A stretch of 64,000 nucleotides of DNA from Cardinalis cardinalis (lineage: Eukaryota; Chordata; Aves; Passeriformes; Cardinalidae): assembly GCA_014549065.1 (NCBI GenBank), contig JACDOX010000051.1, forward strand, positions 1,311,291-1,375,290, given 5' to 3'. A model generated the notes under the pieces. That model searched no databases. It was not told where the DNA came from and saw only the letters and a list, made by a program, of their open reading frames with translations. A program made the position numbers and the translations under genes. Positions 36,968 to 48,770 of this stretch are shown piece after piece (within the stretch, counting starts at the first letter, position 1; the number at the start of each line of letters is the position of its first letter).

Positions 36968-37000
36968 CATTGTGCTAAGTACTGTACAAACATATAATGG
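36968..37000. mobile_element. Possible ancient SINE/L2-type relic
   Basis: The phrase CATTGTGCTAAGTACTGTACAAACATATAATGG resembles the GTGCTAAGCACTTTACA-type tail shared by old L2, MIR and related amniote repeats. About 30 bases only, with no recognisable flanks, so the call is weak. Confidence 0.25.
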
Positions 37001-40000
37001 CTAAAATAAACAGGCAGGAGAGCAGAGACAAAGAGGAGAAGGAAGAAAATAAAATCTCTCCCATTTCANACACAGCAGCCCCAGCCCCAGAGAGGTCACT
37101 GGACTTTCTTACAGCAAAGGACGATGTTGGGGCTTAAAAATTCACCCATATTTCCTGTGGGAGAGTTCACAAAAAGGAAATTTCCTTTCCACCTATGTAT
37201 CTGCTTGAGAGCTGAAACCCCAGATTGTTTCCTCAAGGCAGCAGGGCTTGTCCTGGTCCCTGTCCCTCCTCAGAGGCTGCTCCTTGCAGTGCTGAGCCCT
37301 GTGCAGAGCTCACCCATCCTCTGCCCCATGCAGAGAAATCTGTACATTGATTTCTCTGTGCCACGAGCATAACTTGGCTCTGGGGTAATCTTGGGACCAG
37401 GCCAGATGGGTGCATGAACCGTGGAGATTTCTTCATGAAATCCATGGTAAACAAATGTATTTGGATGGGGATTATTCCTTTGGGGGCAGAGAGGCTTTTG
37501 GTGGGGTTTTTTCGGATTATTTTATATGAGGCTGTTCCACAGAAAACAAATCACCAATTTGGGACGAGGAGAAAGTATCTTCTTGCCTTAGAGTTGCCAA
37601 GGAGCAGGCGGAACCCTGCAGCCCCCAGAGGAAAGGAAAGACAAACCCGGGGATTGTTCTCATGTCAGAGCTGCAGAGCAGCAAGATTTAATGTGTTGGG
37701 GTTTTTAATGAGTTGCAGAAAGAAGTGGACAGTGAGGTGATGAAATTTCCTGAAGTGCTGACAGCCCAAGACGTTCTGACTTAGTTATGGGAAATGCTGG
37801 AATATGCATGTTAATTGGGATGACTGTTTGGGGCTGGATTCAAGCGTGCAGCGTTCTTGGAAAGAGCTGTATTGGTTTCATGTGCACCTTTTTGATGTGG
37901 TGTTCATTCCTGAGCCACCACTCCGGCTCCCCAACACTGCAAAAGACAAACAGCCACGGGGAGTGTGGCAAGAGCAANGCTGGAGAGGCCCAGCCTGGAT
38001 TAGGAGGGGTCTGAAGGGATCTCTGGCACTTGGAGGAGGTCCTAGGAAAAAACAGGGGGAGAAACACCAGGAGAAAACAGGAAAAANCACCAGGAGCTGG
38101 GGCAATGGGCTCTGAATCCCCCAGCAGAAGGAGCTGACAGCTGTGCCATTCTTTGCATAAAGCACCCAAATTTCACACTCAAACTCAGAGCTAAAAGCTC
38201 TGGACAGAGCCCCACGTTATTTCCTACCATCACATCACTCAGCTCAGCAACTCTCACATACCAAAACCAAAAATTAATGAAAACTGGCTGTATATCTGTC
38301 AGTAGGATGGGATGAAATAGTGACAAAACCCTCTGAGAACTGCAGAGCCANGGCACAAGCAGAGCTGCAGCCTGGGCAGGAGCAGCAGGGCCGGCCTGGG
38401 ATGCTCTGAAATGAAAGATCAGCTGCACAGTAGCGCTCCCCAAACAGCCTGGAGAAGTGACAGCCACGCAAAATTAAGCAGAACATGATGGATTCGTGCA
38501 GGCTGGGGAGTACAGGGCAGGCATTCAGCTGCTCAGAGCTCCCCACAACAACAGTTTGGGAAAGCCACTGCCTGGGTTCTGGGATGAGGAATTGAAAAGG
38601 CTGAAACCATAACCAAAAGGCTGTGAAAAATGGTGGGATTCACGCTGGGAATGCACACTAGGAAAATATTTGGTGTGGTTAGTGTTTATTTACTATTTTG
38701 TTTGTCAGGGGGTTTTATTCACTCACAGTCCTCTGATTCCAGCTTGTAAAGATCCAAATAGGCAAAGCAGCTCCTTGAATTAATGTTGTTTTACCATTTC
38801 CAAATCAAATATTAAGATCTCTCGGAATAAGCTGATTGTGCCAGGGAAAATTTTGTCAGGTTTAGGAACCCAGAGCAGTTTTCTGAACTGAATCATACTC
38901 CAATTTTTGCAGATTTCTGAGAGAGAGGCAACAATCTTCTCCCAAAAATCCATTTAATATATATAAATCCGAATTTACTGCCTTGCAGGAAGTTTGAAGA
39001 ACCAAGAAATAAACTGAATTAGAGCATTTGTGCTGTCAGAGCTGACAGTGGATTATTAAAAGAGCCACATTCAAACCCCAGTGCCATGTGTTACTCATTC
39101 CTCTAATAGTGCAGAGACTGTTGTGTTAGAAGAGGGTGTAATAAGGACACGTCGTCCTAGACATTGTGTTTCCTAACATTTTGTTAACTGGACACATTTT
39201 TGTGGGTTAATAATCTCGCTTGTTTTCTGATGCTTACACTCAATTGCAAAAGCAGCTGAGAGAAAAAAAAATGCAAAGAAAGACTGGAGGAAAAGCCAAG
39301 AAACCCTTCTGTGGAAGTGTAGGTGTTTGGACATGAGAGCCTTTTGGCAACTTCAGATGTTGGGTTTTTGTTTTTCTAGGTGTTTAAAGAAAAGCAATTA
39401 CCTCTGTGATGACACTTAATATGCCAAGATTCAGCCTTGAGCAATTTTTTATGGCTGTGTTCTGAACTGCAGAAAGCACAGAGCACACTGGATCCACTGA
39501 AAGATGTTTCAGTGCAGCCGTTCTGACAGGAAAACTGCGGTTACACTGGCATCTGAAAATTCCTGAAAAAAGACAAATAAGAGAGAAAAAACCAGTGGTT
39601 TCAGGGGGTGGAAATGCTGCATCACTGGCTGCAGAGGGATAATAAATGGGCTGAGATTCTTGGCCTGTTTGAAGCTTATCTTTGAATTTTGAGGCAGATT
39701 CCCCCCCCCCCCGTGTTTGTTTCTTTGAACAGGAATGAGGGGATGGGAGGAGTGAGAGCAGGAGATGTGAGAGAGGCAGAAAGTTTGAGGTTTTGGGGTT
39801 TTTGCAGAGCCTGGGCAGCAGCTCTGGGGATGGCAGGGGTTGATTCCTGCTCCTGTGCTCGGGTTGGGATCCACCCCCCACTCCCACCGCTGCAGTGGGG
39901 ATACCTGGAGGGGCTGGACCCCAAATCCATCCTGGGAAATACAAGTGGCTCGTTCTTCCTCGATTCAGAGGGCTCTGGGATGGGTTCCCTTAAGCAGCAG

Positions 40001-40795
40001 CAGCTGGGACAGGACTTTTGGCNAAGCAGGAATGACCCAGCCACAAATCCCGGGTCCCAGGGATGTTTTGGGCAGGGATTTTGTGTGGCTGTCAAAGTTA
40101 CCCTGGTGTAAATCAGGCAAAACTCAGCATTAAACAGAAAACCACCCAGAGCTGTTTGCTTTAGAACATATATATGACATCAGGAAGGGTTTTTAAATTA
40201 AGGAATTAATTAACATAAAATAAAACTTCAAGATGGTCTAGGAAAAAGCAAAAAAGTCTCTGAATCANGGGAGATATTGGGGAGTTTTCCTGACATTTAC
40301 CCCTTTCTTTGCAAACCACAGAGGGGGAATCATTGTGCAAAATCAGGGTTGGGATGGGAATTCCTCCTCCATCCAGCCTGAACCTCCCTGTGTGCTCCCT
40401 GCACATCTTGATCAATATTTCCCTGCTGTTCCAGCAGCTGCAAACTGCCATTCCCTGAGCCCACAATGACAACATCCAATCATGTTTTCAGATATACTTC
40501 TGTTGTTTATTTTAAGGCTGTGTCTAAATGTAGCCTTCTAATTGCTTCATGGAAAAACAAGTTTACTTTATGGTTTGAGGGTGTAAGGCTGGGGATCGTA
40601 TTACTCTGTATTTGTCTTACAGTGAGTATTTAAATGGTTGTGATAAGCTACCAAACCTGCAGAGCTGCAATTAAGATGTTTCCAGAAGTTGTGCCCTGTC
40701 AGTCAGCACAAGGTGCAACAGATTTTTGTGAAAACGCTGCNCTGAGATATTGGAAAATTTCCAAAAAAATGAAATATTTGTTTTTAAAAATCCTC

Positions 40796-41190
40796 TTTTT
40801 TTTTTTTTTCCCCAGCATCAAAATATCAAGGGGTTGGGTTTGGTTGTTTTGTGGGTATTTTTAGTTTTTTCTTTTTTAATATATATAATTTTTTAAAAAA
40901 TATATTTTTGTCTCAGTTTTGAATAAAAATATGTTTGGAAATGTGATTGAAAGTTTGACGTTTTAAAAATAAAAAGTTTTAAAGAAGTGCAGTGCTTGTT
41001 GAATTGTGTTTGAATCCATGTCTATGACTATAATAAATATATAGAATGAGAAAAATACAAAGTGAGAAAAATAAACACAAATTGATTTAAAAATTGGTAA
41101 AATAAAATATAAAATAAATNNAATATAAAATTAAAAATAAATATAAAATGATGAAAAATCCTAATTTTTAAGCAAAATAGAGTCAGTGAA
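40796..41190. repeat. AT-rich low-complexity region
   Basis: T runs, TATATAATTTTTTAAAAAATATAT-like sequence and a long series of AAAATATAAAATAAAT variants make up about 400 bases. Two adjacent Ns lie inside. No coding potential. It marks the boundary between the AT-leaning desert and the CpG-richer MSX2-proximal zone. Confidence 0.85.
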
Positions 41191-41459
41191 GTGAACGGAT
41201 ATAGGGGCACGGACTGANTGTGTTTTACAAAGAAAGCGAAATCCAAAAGGAAAGTTTGTTTTCAGCTTTTGCNGAGTGGGAAGGAGCAGCTCTGGCTCCC
41301 GATGCCAGCCGGCTCCGCTCGGCTCTCGCAGCGCTGCAGATGAAGATGTTGATGCCAGCTCGCCAGGAAGATCCTCTTGGCGTTGNCTCCAAAGCCATTC
41401 TGCAGGTGATTAACCCATTTATTTTCAGCCTTGTCAAGGGCGGCAGAACAAACGCCAGG

Positions 41460-41850
41460 GGATGAGAGCAGAGTTCCCAATGACTGCATTTCGGGGCCGG
41501 CCCGTTCTCTCCCCTTTGGGGGAATTTTGCTGCGATTGCAGCGAGGAATTTGCCACATCTGCTGCAGCTCCTGCAGGCTCCGAGCGCTGACTGAGCCCAG
41601 CTCCAATGGAAATGGAGATTCGGCTGGATATTGCATTTCCTCGGACTTCAAAATGCAAATTGCAGCCGGCTTGGACAGAGCCGGCTTTGGATGTGGGAGC
41701 TGCGATTCCAAAGCCATTCCATCAAATGGGAGCCANGGATCCGCAGCTCAGTTTCTGTTTCAGCCGCTGGTTGGGGCGCTAAGGGGAGACAATAATCTTT
41801 TTATTCTNTTGTCATTGTCTTAACCAGCTTTTAATTTAAGGCTGTGCCGT
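41460..41850. promoter_or_regulatory. Candidate element with inverted SOX-type sites
   Basis: A repeat-free block that keeps CpG and has several GCCGGC/CAGCCG and TGCAAATTGCA-type phrases. It ends in AGACAAT at 41787-41793 and its exact reverse complement ATTGTCT at 41814-41820. ACAAT/ATTGT are SOX HMG-box cores, and opposed pairs are a known SOX-dimer arrangement. GCTTTTAATTTAAGG follows. Regulatory function is inferred. Confidence 0.35.
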
Positions 41851-43204
41851 GTCAGGAGTGTTTGGAGATCTCTGTTGCTGTAAATACCTGAGCACAGAGA
41901 GATGTGCACGCACTCTTAAAAATGTGCCTGGGATCAGATCTCAGGGGCTCTTCTGCTGCTGTTTGATGAAGATATCATGGGGAGAATATAAAGAGAAATT
42001 GTTTGGAGGTAACCAAAGAAACCCTGGCACTACCCGTGTTTTAAATCATCAGCTACCTTGAACATGGGTAATAAAACACAGTGTAACACANATTTTCAGA
42101 GCGCAGCAAACTCTTTTAAAGACATCGCTCCCAACAAACAAAACTCTGGGTACCCAGAGTGAATTTTAGGGCTGAAAATGTTGTTATCAGCTTCCAGTGT
42201 TCCTCTTCAACACAGGTATGTTTTTCCCATTTAATCGCAGATTGGATTGTTTTCAGATCTCAGTTTTAACAGTCCAGAAACTTCAGTGGAAAACAACAAC
42301 CCAAAAACCAAAAACATTTTCTCTTGCGCCATTACGAACACCTGCACTCAATAAAACAGAATTTCAATCATCACTCTTTTTTTTTTTTCTTTTTTTTTTT
42401 CTCCTGTACCAAGACATTCATTTCACTTGAAGTGTGGAAGTGAAAAACTCACTGTCGTTTGCATTTATACTTTTTTCATTCCTGGCACCACAAAATCTGG
42501 GAGGTGGTGGTTGGGATTTTAATTATATCATTCTTTTAATTGGAAAACTTAATATCCCTCTGTTTATACTTTTGTACATTTTGATTTTTTTTAAAGTGCT
42601 GTTTGTTTGTTTTANAAAATTTGGCCTGAACAAGCCCCTAGAAGAGACAGTTAATAAAATTACTCAGTATTTATGCTTCTCCCTAAAGACTGCATAGANC
42701 AAGCAGAATACACAGATAAAGGAGTGTCTGACTCTCTCAAATCCAGCACTGGATGTTTCTCCTGTTGGAAATCTTTGCCTAAAAAATCATTAATAAATAA
42801 AAACCGAGACAGGAGTTGATTTGCCTTTGTGACAGAGACACAGAATGTGTGGTGGTTGGAGGATGCTGCTGTTCCCTCCCGTCTGTGGGGTCTGTGCCAG
42901 CGCCACCCCTCTGCCCCAACAGAGGACATCCTGCAGAGCCAGGGGAGGGATGAAGGGAAACTCTTGTGGGGGGGAAAGGTGGAACTGGCTCTTGGAAAGA
43001 ACTTTCTGCTCCCTCCCCATGCTGTCAGAGCAGTCCTGGAGTGGAAGTCACAGCAGACGAGCAGGGAGCTGCCTCCCCCGGGAGCAGGCACTGGGCGAGA
43101 TGGGAGCTCCCAACCTCTCCGCTCTCCCCTGGGCACGGCTCCAGCGTCTGCTGAGCCCAGCCCAGGCTGCAGGCGGGGTTTAAAGCCGCTCTGGGGGCAC
43201 CGGA
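41851..43204. other. Noncoding spacer
   Basis: No gene recognised. There are T-rich tracts at about 42375-42401. 42830-43200 becomes GC-rich as it approaches the minisatellite, and its overlapping open frames on both strands reflect composition. Confidence 0.6.
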
Positions 43205-43975
43205 GGTGAGAGGGGAGCCGGCCTGGCCCTGGGTGCTGGGAGAGCTGCAGGAGCTGCAGGAGCTGTTCCACACCCCGTTCATCCTCTGCTGCCCTGGCCC
43301 TGGGTGCCGGGGGAGCTGCAGGAGCTGCAGGAGCTGCGCCTGCCCCGTGCCACCCTCCTGCTGCCCTGCCCGTGGGTACTGGGAGAGCTGCAGGAACTGT
43401 TCCCCACCCCGTTCATCCTCTGCTGCCCTGGCCCTGAGTGCCGTGGGTGCTGGGAGAGCTGCAGGAGCTGCAGGAGCTGTTCCACCCCCCGTTCATCCTC
43501 TGCTGCCCTGGCCCTGGGTGCCGGGGGAGCTGCAGGAGCTGCAGGAGCTGCTCCTGCCCCGTGCCACCCTCCTGGTGCCCTGCCCGTGGGTGCTGGGGGA
43601 GATGGAGGAGCTGCTCCTCATCCTGTGCATCCTCTGCTGCCCCGGCCCTGGGTGCTGGGAGCTCGAGGAGCTGCAGGAGCTGCTCCTGCCCTGTACCACT
43701 CCTCTGCTGCCCTGCCCGGCTCTGGAGGTGCTGGAGCTGCTGCTCCTGCTCCGTGCNACCCTCCTGCTGCCCTGCCCGNCTCTGGAAGTGCTGCAGGAGN
43801 TGCTCCTGCCCTGTACCACTCCTCTGCTGCCCTGCCCGGCTCTAGGGCAGCTGGAGGAGCTGCTCCTCACCCCGTTTCCCCGCTCTGCTGCCCTGCCCGG
43901 CTCTAGGGCAGCTGGAGGAGCTGCTCCTCACCCCGTTTCCCCGCTCTGCTGCCCTGCCCGGCTCTGGGGCAGGTG
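43205..43975. repeat. Large GC-rich minisatellite, about 60-80 bp units
   Basis: Roughly eleven degenerate copies of a unit that combines GGGTGCTGGGAGAGCTGCAGGAG (with extra CTGCAGGAG blocks), a CTCCTGCCCCGTGCCACC or TTCCACACCCCGTTCATCC segment, and CTCTGCTGCCCTGCCC. The last two copies at about 43837-43950 are nearly identical, showing recent duplication. A + strand frame of 342 residues stays open from 43206 to 44234, with a Leu/Cys/Pro-rich repeated peptide; other frames are open as well. With no family match and several frames open at once, I regard it as noncoding tandem repeat. Confidence 0.9.
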
Positions 43976-44459
43976 CCAGGCGGAGGGAGCAGCTCTGCCC
44001 CGGGACCAGGCTGAGCGACAGCCCCAGAGCGTCCCCAGCACCTCCAGCGCCGAGGGAAGGGCAGAAAGGATGAGCAGAGGATGCTTGAGACAAACGTCAC
44101 CCACCAGGCTGCCCAGAGCTCACCCCAAATGCTTTTCCTCCCTAATGCAAGGCTGGGAAGGAGCCCTTTGGCTCGCTCAGGACCCTCCTCCATCCCCGCA
44201 GGGATGTCCCGGCCCGGTGGGAACGCGGAGGTGACTCCAGGACAGCGGCACCCCGGCATCTGCTCGCTGCTGTTTGCAGAAGCTGCTTTTCTTGGCATCC
44301 AGCGACTTGAAAGACAGAGCACTTTGCATTTCGCTTTGCAGAACACAAATACACACACGGAGAAATGGGATTTTGCATGCTGGCTTTTCTGCCGGGAAAG
44401 AAAAGCAAATGGGTAATCGCTAACAATAATGTTACACTTGCAAGAAACAGTTGCTAGGG
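43976..44459. other. Noncoding spacer
   Basis: The tail of the GC-rich zone. A 342-residue frame from the repeat ends here at 44234. No domain or splice structure recognised. Confidence 0.55.
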
Positions 44460-44722
44460 AGAAAAGCTGCTTGTGTTTCCCAGAAGGCTTCAGCAACTTT
44501 CATATTTATTGAGTATAATCTGCCTTTTGCATGATCCTCTTTGCATTCTACCGCACCAATAACTCCTCTGATTGTGCCATTAGCAACTCCCTCCAAGGGC
44601 TCCTGCCACTTTCTCCTTCATTACTAACAGGTAGATGTTGATGGCAAAGAATTTTCCCTCTTTTCCCATAATCATATGGGAATATATCTATATATACATA
44701 ATCTTTATCTATCTGGAACATT
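44460..44722. promoter_or_regulatory. Candidate conserved noncoding element with palindrome
   Basis: A 260-base repeat-free block with TTCATATTTATTGAG, TTTGCATGATCC, GCACCAATAAC, CATTAGCAAC and CATTACTAACAGG. It ends in a perfect inverted repeat: TTCCCATA at 44663-44670 and TATGGGAA at 44675-44682, around ATCA. The block is sharply different from the GC-rich minisatellite just upstream. Texture suggests a strongly constrained enhancer about 8 kb upstream of MSX2. Function is inferred. Confidence 0.4.
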
Positions 44723-46359
44723 ACCAAAATTCAAAATTTGGCTGAATAAACTAAGAATTCCTACTTGTGAATTATGGATTTACACATAGACAAAAATGAA
44801 TTATTTAAAGCCCACATGGGAGTGCAGAAGGAACAAAGGGTGTTTTATCTCTCTGCCTCTGTCTGCACCGTGCTTTGTGGGTTTAGGTGGTACCGGTCAT
44901 GCCCCAGCGGGTCTCGTGGGAATTTAGGGCCGTGCAAAGCCTTTGTTACCATATCAGAGCCTGGGCTGCTTAGGCCGGGTGTAACTGGAGTTAGGCCAGT
45001 GCGAGGCTGGCTCTGCTGGCCCTGCCCCAGCAGTGATGGAGAAGCAGAGCCGCTGTTGGCACTGCAGAGCGGGGCTGACCCCACCTCCCCGATTGCTTCA
45101 GCTGGAGATTTACTATGTTAACGTAATTTTAAGATGATTTTCTTGGCTCTGATTGCGCTGTCAGGAGCAGCAGCCACCTCCCGAGCCCCGTCCTGCTCCC
45201 CCTGTGCGGAGCGGGGCTCTGGAATCCAAAGTGCTGCAGCTCCAAGCCTTGCCCGGGCTCTTATCTGCTGTGGGCCAAATGAAAATNCATTCCTGGGAGC
45301 CTCCTGCACGCCGGAGCTCTGCTTGCTGTCTCAGCCCCTGTGTTGTGGCTGAGAACCATCTGGAGTAAATCAAATGAAATAAAACCTCTATTAACCGAAC
45401 CTTAAATATCCAGAGCTCGCCATTATCGCGGTCAAGCACCCTGGCATTGCAAAAACCTCTTTGCTCGGTACAAATCTCTGTCTCCCAGAGCCTCTCTCTG
45501 CTTCCTCAGCGTCGGCAGTGCCCTCGGGAAGGGACACTGAGATAATTCCATCCTGAATTATTCCGTAGCAAAACTGGGGAAGTTGACCAAAGTTAAGCCA
45601 CTGGCAGGATCGGGGTCCGGCTACAAACCAAACCTTAAATCCCAAAAGCATCGGTGGGCATCGTGGTCTTGTTAGCCACACTTTCAAAAAAACGAAAATA
45701 AAGAGTGAAAAAGCAATTTGATTTGTCTATAGAATAACTGAGATTTTTGCAGATGAGGAGCAGTGGGGAGCTACTGTCCAAGGAGAATTTCAGTGGAATG
45801 AATCCGGGTTGTGCAGTCAGAGGAAAATGCGGATTTTTTATTAAAGTCAATCTTTTACGTGGCACAAAATCCCTCCTAACAGACCACAGCAAAACCTTCC
45901 CTAAAGTGCTTCTTCCCCAGAATCTCTGCAAGCAGCACCTCGGAGTTGCAGACTTTTAAAAATTTTTATATCTTAGAGACTACAAAGGAAGTTGCTTAAA
46001 ATGTATTTTGTAAGTGTATAGGCAAAGGTAAATGTTATACTAGAATGAGGNTTATTTTCCAGGGGAAATTAAGGAAACAAGGCAGTGTTGAATATTTCTA
46101 ACCACCTTACATGTGTAGAAAGATGGAAAGTTTTATTAATAGGGATGGAGTTGGAGATTCTTCTCCTCTCTGATTTCTGAGAGTCTGNGCTAAATAAATC
46201 TGTTTTAAAAGCCACGTGGATTTGATTTCATCATTTTCTAAACGAGCATCTTTCCACCATCTGTTACGTTCTAAAGTATGATTTCTTCTGCTTGTTTTAG
46301 CTCTCCGTGCAAATACATTTANACACACAAATAAAAATCGGTGCCCTGCTTAAAACAGC
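44723..46359. other. Noncoding, transition to CpG-rich zone
   Basis: Mixed composition with a small CpG-rich patch at about 45165-45320. No exon supported. Short open frames only. Confidence 0.6.
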
Positions 46360-46870
46360 TTGGAACCCACACAATCGCCAGAGGAATTGGGAGCATCCAA
46401 ATAAATTCCCCACCCCTGCGGACCGCGGCGGGGACGCCGATGGATTCACCCCTGGGCTAATATCAGCTCGAAATGCAATCAGCGGAATTGCGAACGCCCT
46501 GAAAGAANCCTGAATGTAATTAAATAAAAGGAAAAAAAAAAGAAAAAAAAATCCCTGTAACCTTGGAGGGCAGGCTGGAATCCGGGGCGGAATGTGCGCC
46601 CCACTCACGCTCCACGCCGTGGGTGAGAGCACAGGGATGGAAAAATCACGTTTGGGCTGAGGATTTTCGCTCTCTGCAGGTTCCTGCGGGGATCCCCGCG
46701 GCTGTGGCAGCAGCCAGCCCTGGGCACGGCCGGTCAGGGCTGCGGGAGGCAGCGCTGNGTGTCCCGTCCCCGCCTGCAGCTCCGAGCATCCCGGCCCGAG
46801 CATCTCCCGGCGGGCACAGCTCAGCCGAGCCCCCGACGGCTGCAGAGTCACTCCCCGCCTTCGCTCCGCC
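46360..46870. promoter_or_regulatory. CpG-rich segment upstream of MSX2
   Basis: CpG dinucleotides become frequent here (GGACCGCGGCGGGGACGCCGATGG near 46420, CCCGGCGGGCACAGC near 46808), with one A-rich interruption at 46527-46553. This is the first of several CpG-rich segments reaching to the MSX2 promoter. No transcript can be assigned from sequence. Confidence 0.5.
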
Positions 46871-46879
46871 GCGTAAAAN

Positions 46880-47720
46880 CCATTAAACTCCTCAATCTCC
46901 CTTCAACAAATTTTTTTTTCAGGTGAAAAAAATTAAATTTCCTTTGAAGAAATGGGNTTCGAGAAGGAAAGAAATCAGCCGGCTGATCTCACGGAGTCTG
47001 GCACCCTCACAATCAATTTGTACCAAGTCTGAGCCTGTGACTCAGAAGCTGTTTATTGATCGGTTTATTGCAGCGCCCGGGATAATAAAAACGAGATGGG
47101 AAATGACGGGAGACAAACGGCAGCCGCGGAGCTGCGATCATTCGGGGGTTCGGGATAGATTTGGAAAATAAAAAGCTGAATAGGAAAAAATAACTGACAG
47201 NAGAGAATTGGAATTGTGGAATTGCATCCAGCGTTGGACACATCTCCACATCGCGAATGTGCTGCATAAATAACGGGATTTTTATAGGAGCTGCCTTTGG
47301 GCACGGGACAACCCCGGGGGTTTCGTGTATCCCTCATTCCCTCTGCATTTCCAAGACTGATGGAAGGCAGAGAGTGAAACACCGAAAACGAATCTGCCTG
47401 AAAATTGATAAATACAAATAAAACGCGCCCGTGGAAATAAATCCGGCCGCTTGTTTGTGCGGGAAGGTGGGGACGCTCTGGGAATAATCGGGTGCTCCAA
47501 TCGAAGCCAAACCGGGAGCTCCGAGGCTCTCCCTCTGCACACATCATTTCCCCGGCCGAGATGAATCACGCTGGTTTATTCATCGCCCGGACAGGCAGGG
47601 AGGTGTGTGCGATTATCGGGAATCCCTGCAACAAGTTCGATGGAAATCGTTTGCAAACAGACAGGCAGAGTCCGGGGGAGAGGGAAAATAAAATAAAAAA
47701 AAAAAAGTTTTAAGGACGTG
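46880..47720. promoter_or_regulatory. Candidate regulatory block with retained CpG
   Basis: An AT-moderate sequence that still holds many CpGs (TTGATCGGTTTATTGCAGCGCCCGG, GATTATCGGG, ATCGTTTGC) and homeodomain-like cores (ATTGATC, TTTATTCATCG, AATAAAACGCG). No simple repeat apart from the short A-rich end. The combination suggests an unmethylated, constrained region about 5-6 kb upstream of MSX2. Inference only. Confidence 0.35.
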
Positions 47721-47744
47721 GATCGTACTTTTTCCCTTTCTCTG

Positions 47745-47786
47745 CCTCGGAAAAATAAATAAATAAATTAATTAATAAATTAAATG
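47745..47786. repeat. AAAT/AATT simple repeat
   Basis: Short AAATAAAT and TTAATTAATAAATT units form a 40-base AT-rich tract between two CpG-rich segments. Confidence 0.85.
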
Positions 47787-48770
47787 TCAGCCCTGACGTT
47801 CTCCCTCTCTGGGGAGTCTCGGGGGTTTGTCCCTTTGCCCTCGGGGTGTGGGGGACGGGGCGGGACGGTGGCACTGGGGCCAAACCCTAAAGAATTTTGC
47901 CCCCATCGTTTCCAGTGGTGGATTTGGGGGGGGTCCTGCGGCTCCAGCAGGTGCCCGGGGGTTCTCTCGGCTGGGCCCGATCCTGCGCTTTGGGGGGAGC
48001 GGTTTTGGGGGGGTCCTGGCCTCCAGGACACAGCGGGACCCTCCGGGCTCCGGGCTGGCAGGGCAGCCCCAAAATCCCGCATTTCTTCTCAGCCAGGGGC
48101 CGTGCATCACCTCCGAAATCCCCATCTCCAAGGGTCCTCTTGACCGCGAGTTCTCTGCGTGTAAATTTAACCTCTCTACCACCGCTCTCCTCCCTCGAAC
48201 CTTCCCCTTGTGTTTATTTTAAAAGTCATTACCTTGGGGAGAAAAAAAAAATTGTTTTCAACCCTTAAGGGCAAAGCTGTTAATTGCTTTGAGCGGGGAG
48301 ACATCGGATCTCTCCCAGCTCTCCCCTGCCTCTTGCCAAGCAGAACAAATACCTGCTGGTAAATCAAATACCTGCGCAGAGAGAGGCAGAGGAGCACAAG
48401 CCCTGCGCGGGCGCGACGGGAGCCGCCGGCGTTGTGCAACCAGCGCTGTCCCGAGGAGCGGATGGCACCGGAGCGGTCGCTGGGACATTGCCGGGTGACG
48501 CAGGGGACAATTACAACGCGTGGTTGCACTCGGGGCGGCTCGGCTCCATCGCTCCCACCGTCCCCGCGCCCCCGGAGCCGGGACGGAGCCCCCGGCCCTG
48601 TGCGGGACGCGTCCCCCGGAGGATGCTCGGGAAGGGTCCCCTCGCACAGCGCTCGGAGCTGGCAAGAGCTGGCAGCCAAAAGGGCTTCGGGAGGCAGAGG
48701 TGGATCTGGATCGAGGCGTCGGGAACCAGCCCTGATCCCTCGGGAGCTCTGATGTTCAGCTCGCTTTAAT
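47787..48770. promoter_or_regulatory. CpG-island-like segment with G-run cluster
   Basis: GC- and CpG-rich DNA. 47936-48013 holds four or more long G runs (8, 5, 6 and 7 G) within 80 bases, a G-quadruplex-forming arrangement. 48390-48700 is dense in CpG, with GGGCGCGACGGG and GGGACGCGTCC phrases. Open frames of 100-170 residues exist on both strands but have no domain signature. It could promote an unannotated noncoding transcript, but no such transcript can be shown. Confidence 0.5.

Larger units (their letters stand above)
35421..40795. other. Intergenic DNA, no gene recognised
   Basis: No exon or RNA gene that I can support. Notable small items are listed separately: a palindromic homeodomain site at 36391 and an ancient-SINE-like phrase at 36968. 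A 12-base C run lies near 39701-39712. Open frames in GC-richer 37800-38550 and 39500-40110 overlap on both strands and have no signature. Confidence 0.6.

Noticed and set aside
43206..44234. 342-residue + strand open frame, Leu/Cys-rich
   Set aside because: It runs along a GC-rich minisatellite, other frames are also open, an N and degenerate units are tolerated, and no family is recognisable.
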